From: Anaerobacterium chartisolvens
GTDB taxonomy: Bacteria > Bacillota > Clostridia > Acetivibrionales > DSM-27016
Assembly: GCF_003337415.1 (NCBI RefSeq)
Contig: NZ_QPJT01000035.1
Span: 1 to 39,569, forward strand
Length of the DNA: 39,569 nt
Reading direction: 5' to 3'
This document shows, one piece after another, positions 1 through 7,649 of the stretch (position 1 is the stretch's first letter; each line of letters opens with the position of its first letter). The notes under the pieces were generated by a model that saw nothing but the letters and a program-made list of their open reading frames with translations, was not told the DNA's origin and made no database searches. A program made the position numbers and the translations under genes.

Positions 1-2
1 AC

Positions 3-140
3 GAATCGCTCTTAAAAATGCTGTATCTAGCTACGCAAGATGTATTAAGGAAATGGACAGGCAGAATTCAGAATTGGGGGCAGATATTATTACAGCTATC
101 AATTTTCTTCCCAGAGAAGGTTAAATCGCATTTGCGATAA
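3..140 (+). CDS. IS256-family (mutator type) transposase, C-terminal end only
   Basis: Only the last 45 codons are in the window; the rest lies beyond the left edge, so intactness cannot be judged. The translation has the tail typical of IS256 transposases: a short helix ending in LRKW, then QNWG, then a hydrophobic QLSIFF stretch just before the stop. In the family this follows the catalytic DDE core. It is one of the few plus-strand genes and marks the left border of the catabolic locus. The family assignment rests on this tail alone. Confidence 0.7.
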   Translation, partial: ESLLKMLYLATQDVLRKWTGRIQNWGQILLQLSIFFPEKVKSHLR

Positions 141-143
141 ACC

Positions 144-172
144 TTGGGGAGCCCTCCGCGGTGGCTCCCCAA
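144..172. terminator. Hairpin just after the transposase stop
   Basis: Perfect 10-bp inverted repeat TTGGGGAGCC / GGCTCCCCAA with a 9-nt loop, starting 4 nt after the transposase stop. There is no U-run, so it may be an end structure of the insertion sequence rather than a true intrinsic terminator. Confidence 0.45.
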
Positions 173-188
173 ACCCCTCATCCGCGGT

Positions 189-235
189 ACTTGCTGAGGA
201 TTTTGGGCAAAAGCCACCCAAAATCCTCAGCAAGT
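189..235. repeat. Long perfect inverted repeat (19-bp arms)
   Basis: ACTTGCTGAGGATTTTGGG (189-207) and its exact complement (217-235) flank a 9-nt loop. The perfect pairing is unusual for a transcriptional terminator and no T-run follows on either strand. It lies between the IS256 remnant and the catabolic operon. It may be an IS-associated end or a dispersed hairpin. Confidence 0.6.
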
Positions 236-286
236 CAGTTCTGATGGTGAATGGAAGGAAAAAGCACAAAATTATTGACAGACCCG

Positions 287-338
287 ATGGGGACGGTCCT
301 CAAACTTAACGCACATTAAGCTTGAGGAATGTCCCCAT
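287..338. repeat. Palindromic REP/MITE-like element, copy 1
   Basis: Imperfect 23-bp palindrome with outer arms ATGGGGAC / GTCCCCAT, middle arms TCCTCAA / TTGAGGA and inner arms CTTAA / TTAAG. It lies directly downstream of the serine dehydratase alpha stop and could fold as that operon's 3' end, although no U-run follows. A second element of similar design lies at 16608-16678. Confidence 0.55.
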
Positions 339-341
339 TCC

Positions 342-1232
342 CTACCCCATTCCGCGTCTGGCGGTCGGGGTGTCGGCAAGGCCGCCCTTTGCCGTTTCCT
401 TGAAGTCGGAGGACATCTTTTGCCCCACCGCCTTCATTGCGTCAATTACCTCGTCGGCAGGTATCGCGCTCTGTATCCCCGCCAGAGCAAGCTGGGCCGC
501 TACCAACGCATTAGCCGTTCCCATTGCATTCCTTTTTATGCACGGCACCTGCACAAGCCCCCCTACAGGATCACATATAAGCCCAAGCGTGTTCTTTAAC
601 GCAATTGCACAGGCGTGCCCGCACTGCTCCGGCGATCCCCCCAGCAGCTCCACTACAGCCGATGCAGCCATTGCGGCCGCACTCCCGCACTCCGCCTGGC
701 ACCCTCCCTCGGCCCCCGACAAGGTGGCTCTCGAGGCTATTACCATGCCTACTCCCCCGGCATTGAAAAGGCTCATTACAACGTCATGCTCTCCCAAGCC
801 CCGCTCCTCCATAACAGACAGCAGCACCGCCGGAATAATACCGCAGGAGCCCGCCGTTGGCGCGGCGACAATCCTTCCCATGCATGAATTGTATCTTGAT
901 ACCGCTAAAGACTTAATGAGAGCGCCCGATAAAATATCTCCGCAAATATTGTGTCCCTTCCGCAGGTAATCATGAAGCCTTCGGGAATCAGACCCGCAGG
1001 TGCCGCTTGAAAAAGCCTTTCCATTTTCTGTCCCTTCTGTCACGCTTTCTTTCATAACATGAAAATTAGAGGTCATTCGTAAAAAAACTTCAGAGCAGGG
1101 AATGTCAATCTCCGCCGACTGATCCTCAAGGATTATCTGCGATATTTTTTTCCCCTGCTCAACAGACTCCTTCTCCAAATCCTTTAATGAATTGCGAATA
1201 GACATAATATGTGTATCACACCATTTTAACAT
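342..1232 (-). CDS. sdaAA: L-serine dehydratase, iron-sulfur dependent, alpha subunit
   Basis: Alpha subunit of the two-chain [4Fe-4S] L-serine dehydratase, which converts L-serine to pyruvate and ammonia in the cytoplasm. Seen: the central APTAGSCGIIPA segment, NAGGVG, GAEGGCQAECGSA and the CDPVGGLVQVPC segment; the conserved cysteines in these are the expected cluster ligands. The length, about 290 aa, is normal for an alpha chain. It overlaps the beta-subunit stop by 17 nt if it starts at 1232. An in-frame ATG at 1205 (MSIRNSL...) looks more like usual family N-termini, and neither start has a clear Shine-Dalgarno. It is the last gene of the catabolic operon and feeds its nitrogen-containing product into pyruvate. 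The family assignment is firm; the start is uncertain. Confidence 0.93.
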   Translation of the reverse strand: MLKWCDTHIMSIRNSLKDLEKESVEQGKKISQIILEDQSAEIDIPCSEVFLRMTSNFHVMKESVTEGTENGKAFSSGTCGSDSRRLHDYLRKGHNICGDILSGALIKSLAVSRYNSCMGRIVAAPTAGSCGIIPAVLLSVMEERGLGEHDVVMSLFNAGGVGMVIASRATLSGAEGGCQAECGSAAAMAASAVVELLGGSPEQCGHACAIALKNTLGLICDPVGGLVQVPCIKRNAMGTANALVAAQLALAGIQSAIPADEVIDAMKAVGQKMSSDFKETAKGGLADTPTARRGMG

Positions 1233-1875
1233 TGATCACGTTAAACACATCCCGCTGCCGCCTTATTATATTTACAAGCTCTTCCGGAATCTCCTGATCA
1301 ATTTCGATGGTCATGATGGCCTTCCCTCCTCTCGCCGAACGGTATACCTTCATGTTTGCAATATTTATGTCGCTGTCTCCTATTATAGAGGTAATCATGG
1401 CAACCATGCGCGGCCTGTCGGTATACTCAACTATTAAGGAATTATATTGCCCTGTAAATTCCACGCTCATACCGTCAATTTGCTTTATGACAATATTCCC
1501 TCCGCCTATGGACGACCCCAGAATTGATGCCTTTTTACCCGATACCCCCTCGACTGAGATTAAAGCGGTATTTGGATGCACATCCCCTAAGGATGCAGTC
1601 TCTATGCTGAATGTCATCCCCTCCTGCTCCGCAAGCTCTATGCTTTCCCTTATGCGGGGGTCGTCGGGGAGATAGCCCATAAGCCCCCCTATTATGGCCT
1701 TGTCTGTCCCATGCCCCTTATATGTCTCCGCAAAGGAGCCATGAAGCTTTATATACGCGCTTTTTACCCTCTCTCCCAACAGCAGCCTTGCCACGCCGGC
1801 AAGCCTGACGGCACCCGCGGTATGGGAGCTGGAAGGCCCAATCATTACAGGGCCTATTATATCAAAAATGTTCAT
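1216..1875 (-). CDS. sdaAB: L-serine dehydratase, iron-sulfur dependent, beta subunit (ACT domain)
   Basis: Beta chain partnering the alpha subunit encoded next to it. Seen: the N-terminal FDIIGPVMIGPSSSHTAGAVR signature of SdaAB (about residues 4-24), and a C-terminal ACT-type regulatory fold from about residue 145 (SLIVEYTDRPRMVAMITSIIG). The length of 219 aa is typical. Its ATG overlaps the hydantoinase stop codon as ATGA, so translation is probably coupled. Having both subunits in the same operon as amidohydrolases suggests that the pathway releases serine or a close analogue, or an intermediate that this enzyme can drain to pyruvate. Confidence 0.93.
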   Translation of the reverse strand: MNIFDIIGPVMIGPSSSHTAGAVRLAGVARLLLGERVKSAYIKLHGSFAETYKGHGTDKAIIGGLMGYLPDDPRIRESIELAEQEGMTFSIETASLGDVHPNTALISVEGVSGKKASILGSSIGGGNIVIKQIDGMSVEFTGQYNSLIVEYTDRPRMVAMITSIIGDSDINIANMKVYRSARGGKAIMTIEIDQEIPEELVNIIRRQRDVFNVINVKMV

Positions 1876-3272
1876 AGCCTTATTTTTCTTTTCATGAATC
1901 TTCCGTCTCCCCGCGAGCCCAGAAACTCTCCGTTTTCAACAATAACTCTTCCCCTGTGTATTGTAACAACAGGCCACCCCTTTACACTTCTTCCATCATA
2001 AATGGAATAGTTTACCTTATGGTGCAGAGTTTCATGTGATATCTCCCGCACCTTGTCAGGGTCAATAATCACAAGATCGGCATCGCTCCCCTTTTGTATT
2101 ATTCCCTTTTGAGGATACAGCCCAAAGGTCTTTGCCGGATTGTAGGAGGTTATTTCACACAGCTTATTCAAAGTTATCCTTCCCTTATTGACTCCCTCCT
2201 CTAAAAGAAGCATAAGCCTTGCCTCAATTCCCTGCACTCCGTTTGCAATTTTTGTGAAATCCTGCTTAACGTTCCCCTCCGCATCCCTTTCTAAAAACAT
2301 TTCCTTTTCCTCTATAGAATAGGTGCAGTCATCCGAGCCTATTATGGAAATGCTTCCGTCTCCTAAGCCTCTCCACATAGCCTCCAAATCCTGCTCTCCT
2401 CTTAAAGGGGGGCTCATCACATAAAGATGCCCGTCTTTCTGCTTGTATTTTTCCCTTGTAAGCGTCAGATAATGCGGACACGTCTCGGTAAAGACCTTTA
2501 CTCCCTCGCTTTGAGCCTGCTTTATCACCGACAGCCCCTCCGCTGTTGAAAGGTGGAATATATACAGCGGGCATCCTGTGTACCTTGCATACAGCACAAC
2601 CCTTTGCACCGCCTCCATCTCGCACAGATTGGGCTTTGATTTTGCAAAATACTCCCACTCAAGCCGACCCTCTTCTATGAATTTTTCAACATTTGACTCG
2701 GCTATGGCGTTGTTCTCTGCGTGTACTCCCGGCAAGCCTCCCCATTTCTTAGCCTCGGCCATAACGGAAAGCATACCCTCGTCGTCTATCATAACCCCTT
2801 CCTTTTTATATGTCATAAACATTTTAAAGCTGGGGCAGCCATACTCCACAATAGACTTAATCTCATCAAGCACCGGCCTTTCCGCCTCCACAAACTTGGC
2901 GTGTACACCGTAATCTATACAGCTTTTGGACATCTCCTCGCGTCTTTCCCGAATGCTGGCCATCACAGAATGTCCCGCTCTGGAATTGGTAAAGTCAATA
3001 AACGTGGTGACGCCTCCAAAAGCTCCCGCAATGCTCCCGCTGTAAAAATCCAGCGCTCCCTTGCAGCCCATAAACGGCGACTCAAAATGCGTATGGGGGT
3101 CTATTATTCCCGGCAGGACATACATTCCCTCCGCATCTATCTCCCTTTTTGCCCTCCCGAAAAGAGAGGCCGCCCCCACAGCCTCAATAACAGAATCCTT
3201 CACCGCGATATCGGCCTTAAAGCTGGACCAAGGTGTTACCACCGTTCCGTTTTTTATAATCAAATCAAGCAT
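1872..3272 (-). CDS. Hydantoinase / dihydropyrimidinase-family cyclic amidohydrolase
   Basis: Binuclear metal amidohydrolase expected to open a hydantoin- or dihydropyrimidine-like ring to an N-carbamoyl amino acid. Seen: the metal motif DPHTHFE (about residues 59-65), the carbamylated-lysine segment SFKMFMTYK (about 148-156), the metal histidines in GVHAEN and FHLST, and the final aspartate in IGSDDCTY. The length of 466 aa fits dihydropyrimidinase/D-hydantoinase/HyuA. It overlaps the hydantoin racemase upstream by 8 nt and serine dehydratase beta downstream by 4 nt, so the three are co-translated. The real substrate cannot be read from sequence; allantoinase and phenylhydantoinase are alternatives within the family. 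The complete ligand set suggests an active enzyme. Confidence 0.88.
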   Translation of the reverse strand: MLDLIIKNGTVVTPWSSFKADIAVKDSVIEAVGAASLFGRAKREIDAEGMYVLPGIIDPHTHFESPFMGCKGALDFYSGSIAGAFGGVTTFIDFTNSRAGHSVMASIRERREEMSKSCIDYGVHAKFVEAERPVLDEIKSIVEYGCPSFKMFMTYKKEGVMIDDEGMLSVMAEAKKWGGLPGVHAENNAIAESNVEKFIEEGRLEWEYFAKSKPNLCEMEAVQRVVLYARYTGCPLYIFHLSTAEGLSVIKQAQSEGVKVFTETCPHYLTLTREKYKQKDGHLYVMSPPLRGEQDLEAMWRGLGDGSISIIGSDDCTYSIEEKEMFLERDAEGNVKQDFTKIANGVQGIEARLMLLLEEGVNKGRITLNKLCEITSYNPAKTFGLYPQKGIIQKGSDADLVIIDPDKVREISHETLHHKVNYSIYDGRSVKGWPVVTIHRGRVIVENGEFLGSRGDGRFMKRKIRL

Positions 3273-3972
3273 TTGCCAGACCTCCCCCTTCTTGATACAG
3301 TCCCAGCCTTGAGATGCAAAGGCCGGTTTCCGCTATAGCATACAAAGCCCCCATTCCCGCCTTGACGGGGTCTACCACAGGAATCCCGAGGCTTTTTTCA
3401 ACCCTTTCACTAATCATGGTCATTCCGGCGCATCCCAGCACCAGAACCTCCGCGCCCTTCTGTATGGCCCGCTTTCCGCATTCGGTCAATTTATTCTCCA
3501 GCAGCTCCCTTTCATTTATAAAGTCCTCTATATTGAGATCCAGGCTTTCCACCGACGCCATCCGGCTTTCAAGCCCGTACCCCTTTACCATGGACTCCAT
3601 CATGGGCCGCGCCTTGGAAGCGGCGGCGGCAATGCTGAATTTAAAGCCCAAAAGCAGCGCAATGGATAGTGACGCTTCCGCGATTCCCACAACGGGAACC
3701 CTCGCGCATTCCTTGAGCGCATACAGGCAAGGGTCGCCAAAGCACGCCAACAGTATGCCCGAACAGCCCCCGGCATTCCCTTCCGAAACATATTTTACAG
3801 CCTCGGCACCTGCAATGGTGTAGTCTGTAAAGCTCTCCAGCACAGGCGGCGCCTTCTCCATGCACACCACATGCGCGTCGGAATTCGGAAGGCCGAGCCC
3901 CTGTATTGTCCTGCGTATATCCTCGGTCATTTTCTGCGAGCTGTTGGGGTTTATTACAAGATATTTTTTCAT
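3265..3972 (-). CDS. Hydantoin racemase (Asp/Glu/hydantoin racemase family)
   Basis: Cofactor-independent racemase of the Asp/Glu/hydantoin superfamily, here probably interconverting D- and L-5-substituted hydantoins for the adjacent hydantoinase. Seen: the N-terminal INPNSS motif (about residues 7-12), the first catalytic cysteine in LLACFGDPC (about 75-83) and the second in LGCAGM (about 178-183). The length of 235 aa is normal. The start ATG at 3972 is preceded by an unusual purine repeat (3976-4012) that contains several potential Shine-Dalgarno sequences. It is the first gene of the racemase-hydantoinase-serine dehydratase block. No convincing promoter is seen directly upstream, so it may depend on read-through from the transporter operon across the structured gap. 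Confidence 0.87.
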   Translation of the reverse strand: MKKYLVINPNSSQKMTEDIRRTIQGLGLPNSDAHVVCMEKAPPVLESFTDYTIAGAEAVKYVSEGNAGGCSGILLACFGDPCLYALKECARVPVVGIAEASLSIALLLGFKFSIAAAASKARPMMESMVKGYGLESRMASVESLDLNIEDFINERELLENKLTECGKRAIQKGAEVLVLGCAGMTMISERVEKSLGIPVVDPVKAGMGALYAIAETGLCISRLGLYQEGGGLANA

Positions 3973-3975
3973 ATT

Positions 3976-4012
3976 CTCTACCTCATACCTCTACCTCTAT
4001 CTCTACCTCTAT
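3976..4012 (-). repeat. 12-bp tandem repeat forming a Shine-Dalgarno array before the racemase
   Basis: On the minus strand ATAGAGGTAGAG occurs twice in tandem (4012-3989), followed by a degenerate third unit GTATGAGGTAGAG (3988-3976), ending 3 nt before the ATG at 3972. Each unit carries GAGGT, so several ribosome-binding registers are possible. Only the last one has roughly normal spacing. Repeat-number changes would alter the leader. Confidence 0.6.
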
Positions 4013-4043
4013 CTAAATTAGGATATAAACTATCTAAAAAGAA

Positions 4044-4311
4044 TGTAAAATAATATCCGGAAGAATAATTTCCCCGGAATGCGTAACCGGGATATAATTT
4101 AGGCTAATTAAATTCACAAGCGTCTTCTACAGGTATACATGCTTCTATAGTTAGAGTAGAAATTATTCTGGAGGATATTATTTTACATCCTCCGTTATCC
4201 GATATGCAAAAGCCTAAATTATATAGGTATAAGGATTTCTGGAAAACAATTCTATTGACCTATAAGGAATACATCTGCTGTTAGAATTGTTTGGAAGAAA
4301 TTCCTTATACC
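4044..4311. repeat. Structured non-coding segment with long, interleaved inverted repeats
   Basis: This fills the 332-bp gap between the last ECF ATPase gene and the racemase; I see no gene in it. Hairpin 1 pairs 4044-4072 with 4159-4187: a 15-bp basal stem, a GGA/GGA internal loop and an 11-bp upper stem. Its loop contains a small CCCGG/CCGGG hairpin (4073-4091). Hairpin 2 pairs 4226-4254 with 4282-4311: a 15-bp basal stem with one bulge, the same GGA/GGA loop and an 11-bp upper stem. A further perfect 14-bp pair, 4092-4105 with 4211-4224, crosses hairpin 1, so it would be a pseudoknot or an alternative fold. No U-run follows. The right end overlaps the last codons of the upstream ATPase gene. 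Confidence 0.65.
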
Positions 4312-5159
4312 CTGCTCTCCCACTGTTCACACATTTCATCAAAGGATATCACATTATTTTTGAAGCCGTAGCTTTTAAGGGCCTGAGCCAGCCTTGTTAT
4401 CTGCGGCGGCTTTACATTGGCCTGCTCAAGCAGCTCCGGGTTTGCAAATACCTCCTTTACGGTACCGTCGGTAAGCACCTTCCCGTCATTCATTACCACA
4501 ACGCGCTTTGCATATTGAGCTACAATGTCCATCTCATGCGTAACAATAATTATAGTATGCCCCAGCTCCTCATTAAGCATTTTAAGGAATTCCATTACCT
4601 CTATAGACTGCTTGTAATCCTGTCCTGTGGTAGGCTCGTCAACTATAATTACCCTCGGCTTCAGAGATAAAATAGAAGCTATCGCTATTCTCTGTCTCAG
4701 CCCCTTTACCAGAAAAAATGGGTGCTCCTCAAAAAGCCCCTCACTCACGCCTGAAATCTTAGAGGCAACCAACACCCTTTCTCTTACCTGCTCCTCGTTC
4801 AGCTTTAAATTTCTCGGAGCATATGCAATTTCATCATACACGCTGTTGTTAAACAACTGATGATCGGGGTTTTGAAACACATAGCCTATATTCTCTACAA
4901 GCTGCTTGTTGATTCTTGGCAGCGCGGTGTCCAGTCCGTTAACAAGTATCTTACCCTCAGTAGGCTTAAAAATCCCGTTCAGGCACTTGGAAAAGGTGGT
5001 TTTGCCACACCCATTCTGACCTATAAAAGCAATAAACTGGCCCTTATAAAAATCTATATTAATATCCTCAAGCGCTTTTGTTCCATCGCTATAGCAATAG
5101 GTAAGCCCTTTGACCTCAATTATTTTGTCTGTACTCAAAAATCCCGCCTCACTTTCCAA
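4305..5159 (-). CDS. ECF transporter ATP-binding subunit A' (degenerate signature motif)
   Basis: Second cytoplasmic ATPase of the energy-coupling factor module. Seen: Walker A GQNGCGKTTF (about residues 47-56), Q-loop in VFQNPDHQLF, Walker B VIIVDEPTTG, and the switch histidine in IIIVTHEMD. The ABC signature is abnormal: where LSGGQ is expected the protein reads LVKGLRQR (about 149-156). The length of 284 aa is normal, so this is not a truncation. It overlaps the first ATPase by 11 nt and is co-expressed with the S and T subunits. I infer a heterodimer with one canonical and one altered signature, which may make the two ATP sites unequal. Confidence 0.9.
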   Translation of the reverse strand: MESEAGFLSTDKIIEVKGLTYCYSDGTKALEDINIDFYKGQFIAFIGQNGCGKTTFSKCLNGIFKPTEGKILVNGLDTALPRINKQLVENIGYVFQNPDHQLFNNSVYDEIAYAPRNLKLNEEQVRERVLVASKISGVSEGLFEEHPFFLVKGLRQRIAIASILSLKPRVIIVDEPTTGQDYKQSIEVMEFLKMLNEELGHTIIIVTHEMDIVAQYAKRVVVMNDGKVLTDGTVKEVFANPELLEQANVKPPQITRLAQALKSYGFKNNVISFDEMCEQWESRV

Positions 5160-5997
5160 GAAGCTCCTCTGCGGCCTTCTTTATTTCATCAAATCTTACA
5201 GGAGCACTGCCGCAAAGTCCCTTTTCCTTATATAGCCTCTGAATAAACTTTATCGCCTCAGGAACTTTTACACTATGGCTTTCAATAAATTCTATGTCAT
5301 CAAAGAACCCTTGCGATTCTCCGATTTTTTCTACCCTTCCGTCGCTCACCAGAATAATTTGATCGGCAAGCTCCGCAATCTTTTCAATATTATGCTCAAC
5401 TACAATTATCGTTACCTTAAGCTCTCTCTTCATTGTTTGCAAAAGACTGAAAATATTATCCTTTGCAAAAGGATCCAACATCGATGTCGGCTCATCAAGA
5501 ATTATAATCCTCGGCTTCATTGCTATGATAGAAGCAATTGCTATTCTTTGCTTCTGACCTCCCGACAGGTCATACGGGGGCTTCTCAAGCAGGCTCTCAA
5601 TAGATGTAAGCCGGCTTACCCATTCAATTCTTTCCTTTATTTCACTCACAGGCAGACCCATGTTCTCAAGCCCGAAGGCGATCTCCTCCTCCACGCTCAT
5701 TGACGTAAATTGCGCGTCCGGGTCGGAAAACACCATTCCCACCGTTCTGGCAATGTCAACCGTAGAGCATTCCTTTATGGACTTGCCGAACAGCTTTACC
5801 TCCCCCTTGTAGACCCCTGAGTAATTCTCAGGTATAAGCCCCTTAATGCAAGAAACGAGGGTGGTTTTGCCCGATTCATTTGAACCTATAATGCCAACAA
5901 AGGTATTTTCACAAATACTCAAATTAATATCCTTAAGCGCGGGCTGGTCCTTTCCGCTGTACTTCCAGTTAAGTCCTGAAATTTCAATAGCGTTCAT
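5149..5997 (-). CDS. ECF transporter ATP-binding subunit A
   Basis: First ATPase of the ECF module, powering uptake together with A' and the T subunit. Seen: Walker A GSNESGKTTL (about residues 36-45), Q-loop in MVFSDPDAQF, canonical signature LSGGQKQR (about 143-150), Walker B IIILDEPTSMLD and H-loop VVEHN. The length of 282 aa is typical. It lies 3 nt after the T-subunit gene and overlaps the A' gene. Compared with the usual GPNGxGKT the Walker A has Glu at the second variable position, which is tolerated in the family. Confidence 0.92.
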   Translation of the reverse strand: MNAIEISGLNWKYSGKDQPALKDINLSICENTFVGIIGSNESGKTTLVSCIKGLIPENYSGVYKGEVKLFGKSIKECSTVDIARTVGMVFSDPDAQFTSMSVEEEIAFGLENMGLPVSEIKERIEWVSRLTSIESLLEKPPYDLSGGQKQRIAIASIIAMKPRIIILDEPTSMLDPFAKDNIFSLLQTMKRELKVTIIVVEHNIEKIAELADQIILVSDGRVEKIGESQGFFDDIEFIESHSVKVPEAIKFIQRLYKEKGLCGSAPVRFDEIKKAAEELLGK

Positions 5998-6000
5998 CTG

Positions 6001-6885
6001 TCATCCTCCTTTTAAAAGTTTCAGTATTGCAATATTTATCGGTGAGTTATCCAGACTGAATACTCCTCCGAATACCTGAAGAGAACAGAACGCAAGAAAG
6101 AACAAAACAATTGCCGCAGAATAGAAAATATCCTTTTGGGTAACGGGGTTTTTAGACATAAGATAGTCAGGCCGCTTCCTTCCGTCAATTTTATTAGATA
6201 TCACCGTTCCCTTTGAATACAGTCCTACGCTGATTTCCTCGCATCTCCTTATAGACAGCGTAAACAGCGGTATCATATACATGGAGAAATGCTTTATCTT
6301 ACCCACAAATGAAAGGTCGGAAACATCAAGCCCCCTTGCCTGCTCCGCCTCCCTTATGATCTGGTAATCCTCCATGAAAATCCCTGTGGCCCGAAGAGAC
6401 AATCCAAGGAAATAGGTGGCTACAAAGGGCATTTTAAGGCTTCTGAAGGCAATAAGCATGTCCCTCTCCCTGTTTGTGGAAAAATAAAAAATTGACGCAA
6501 ACAAAAGGGCTATTATCCTGAAATATATACATGTCGCCCACATAATTGAGTTGTAGTACAGCTTAACCGCCCCAAGCTGGTATAAAAGTATTTTCTCTCC
6601 CTTTGCGATGGGGAAAAACAGATAGGTAACAAATATAAACAGCCCTACCGTAAACACCATAGGCATATACATCTTAAGCTTTTTAAGATCCACCTTTGAA
6701 TATATAAAAAGACCTATTATTGCTATTAAGAAAAGAATATTCACTTCAGGTATTTCTACAAAAAGAGGTATAAACCCCGTTACCAGAAAAATCACAAGCC
6801 TTACAAGGGGATGAAGGGCATATATGGGCGACTGGTATGGCACAAAGCCTATAATTGTTTTTTGCATCTTTCTTTCAACTGCCAT
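6001..6885 (-). CDS. ECF transporter transmembrane subunit T
   Basis: Membrane scaffold that couples the ATPases to the substrate-binding S component. Seen: several hydrophobic membrane segments in residues 25-150 and near the C-terminus, and a cytoplasmic coupling region with the conserved Ala-Arg-Gly motif in EAEQARGLDVSD (about residues 180-191). The second coupling motif is degenerate (GLYSKGT instead of an ARG-type motif). The length of 294 aa is normal. Ribosome site AGGTGA precedes the ATG at 6885. A gap of 119 nt separates it from the S-component gene and contains a hairpin. Confidence 0.88.
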   Translation of the reverse strand: MAVERKMQKTIIGFVPYQSPIYALHPLVRLVIFLVTGFIPLFVEIPEVNILFLIAIIGLFIYSKVDLKKLKMYMPMVFTVGLFIFVTYLFFPIAKGEKILLYQLGAVKLYYNSIMWATCIYFRIIALLFASIFYFSTNRERDMLIAFRSLKMPFVATYFLGLSLRATGIFMEDYQIIREAEQARGLDVSDLSFVGKIKHFSMYMIPLFTLSIRRCEEISVGLYSKGTVISNKIDGRKRPDYLMSKNPVTQKDIFYSAAIVLFFLAFCSLQVFGGVFSLDNSPINIAILKLLKGG

Positions 6886-6939
6886 TTTAAATCACCTCTC
6901 TAGTCTAAGCTTTCACTGCCTGTTTAATGCCTAAAGCCG

Positions 6940-6983
6940 CGGGGATGCATATAAAAGCTCCCAACCTTCCGTCATCATCCCCG
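6940..6983 (-). other. Intercistronic hairpin between the ECF S and T genes
   Basis: CGGGGATG (6940-6947) pairs with CATCCCCG (6976-6983), an 8-bp stem without a following U-run. It sits in the 119-nt gap between two co-directional genes whose products are needed in a complex, so an RNA-processing or stabilising role is possible. The function is inferred only. Confidence 0.35.
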
Positions 6984-7004
6984 TGCTTTGTGCATACTTT
7001 CTCT

Positions 7005-7607
7005 CTATGCCCAATAGCCTTTGCAAAATGTCTTTGTTTTAACAACAATAGGAGATACAAACTTGAGCATCAATACTCCAAGAATCCATGACGCAACGGC
7101 ATTTCCCATAAACCAGCCGGCAAATACGGTAAAATGAGCGTCGGGTGCGATAAGTCCGAACATTGTGAGTACGGTGCTTCCCCAGCCCGCGCCTATAAGG
7201 TTTGATACGATAACCCCCCAGACGGTAAAATTAACCCAGTCGGATGCCTTTACAAGCCTTGGGTCTGCACTAAACTGTCTGAACGCCCAACCGGCAATCA
7301 AGCCCTGTGCAAGGTTGCCGGGTATATATGCAAGAGATACCGGCAGTGCGGCTGAACCCGATATTGCGTTTGAAATTATAGGGAAAACAAATGCCGCGAT
7401 TCCTCCCCAGCCTCCATACCATATGCTTCCTACACTCTGTATGGCCTGTCCGGGCCAGAAGGCCGACACAAAACCCAAAGGCACGGCAATACTTCCGAAA
7501 GTGCCTACAACAATACCGATACCTGTAAATAATGCCATCATAACAAAATGCGACAGGCCTGCCTTCCTTACCTCTCCGTCTTCAATTTTCCAAACTCCCT
7601 TAGACAT
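7005..7607 (-). CDS. ECF transporter substrate-binding S component (substrate unknown)
   Basis: Small, highly hydrophobic protein of 200 aa, with about six predicted membrane segments and a glycine/alanine-rich composition, encoded immediately before the T, A and A' subunits. Size, topology and position make it the substrate-capturing S component. I do not recognise a known vitamin-type S family in it. The complete dedicated set (S-T-A-A') means a group I ECF transporter for one substrate, presumably the compound broken down by the neighbouring amidohydrolases. ATG at 7607 has AGGAGG at 8-nt spacing. The gene is preceded at 43 nt by a terminator-like hairpin, so expression probably depends on read-through control. 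Confidence 0.75.
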   Translation of the reverse strand: MSKGVWKIEDGEVRKAGLSHFVMMALFTGIGIVVGTFGSIAVPLGFVSAFWPGQAIQSVGSIWYGGWGGIAAFVFPIISNAISGSAALPVSLAYIPGNLAQGLIAGWAFRQFSADPRLVKASDWVNFTVWGVIVSNLIGAGWGSTVLTMFGLIAPDAHFTVFAGWFMGNAVASWILGVLMLKFVSPIVVKTKTFCKGYWA

Positions 7608-7649
7608 AACATTAACCTCCTCTAAAATAATAAAAATTTATATTTATAT

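Noticed and set aside
322-969. Long open frame on the plus strand opposite serine dehydratase alpha
   Set aside because: Its translation has no family features and mirrors the codon bias of the real gene. Similar antisense frames occur across the PKS and NRPS genes.
4226-4311. Hairpin after the last ECF ATPase as an intrinsic terminator
   Set aside because: No U-run on either strand, an internal GGA/GGA loop, and a twin structure 100 bp away. It does not look like a terminator.
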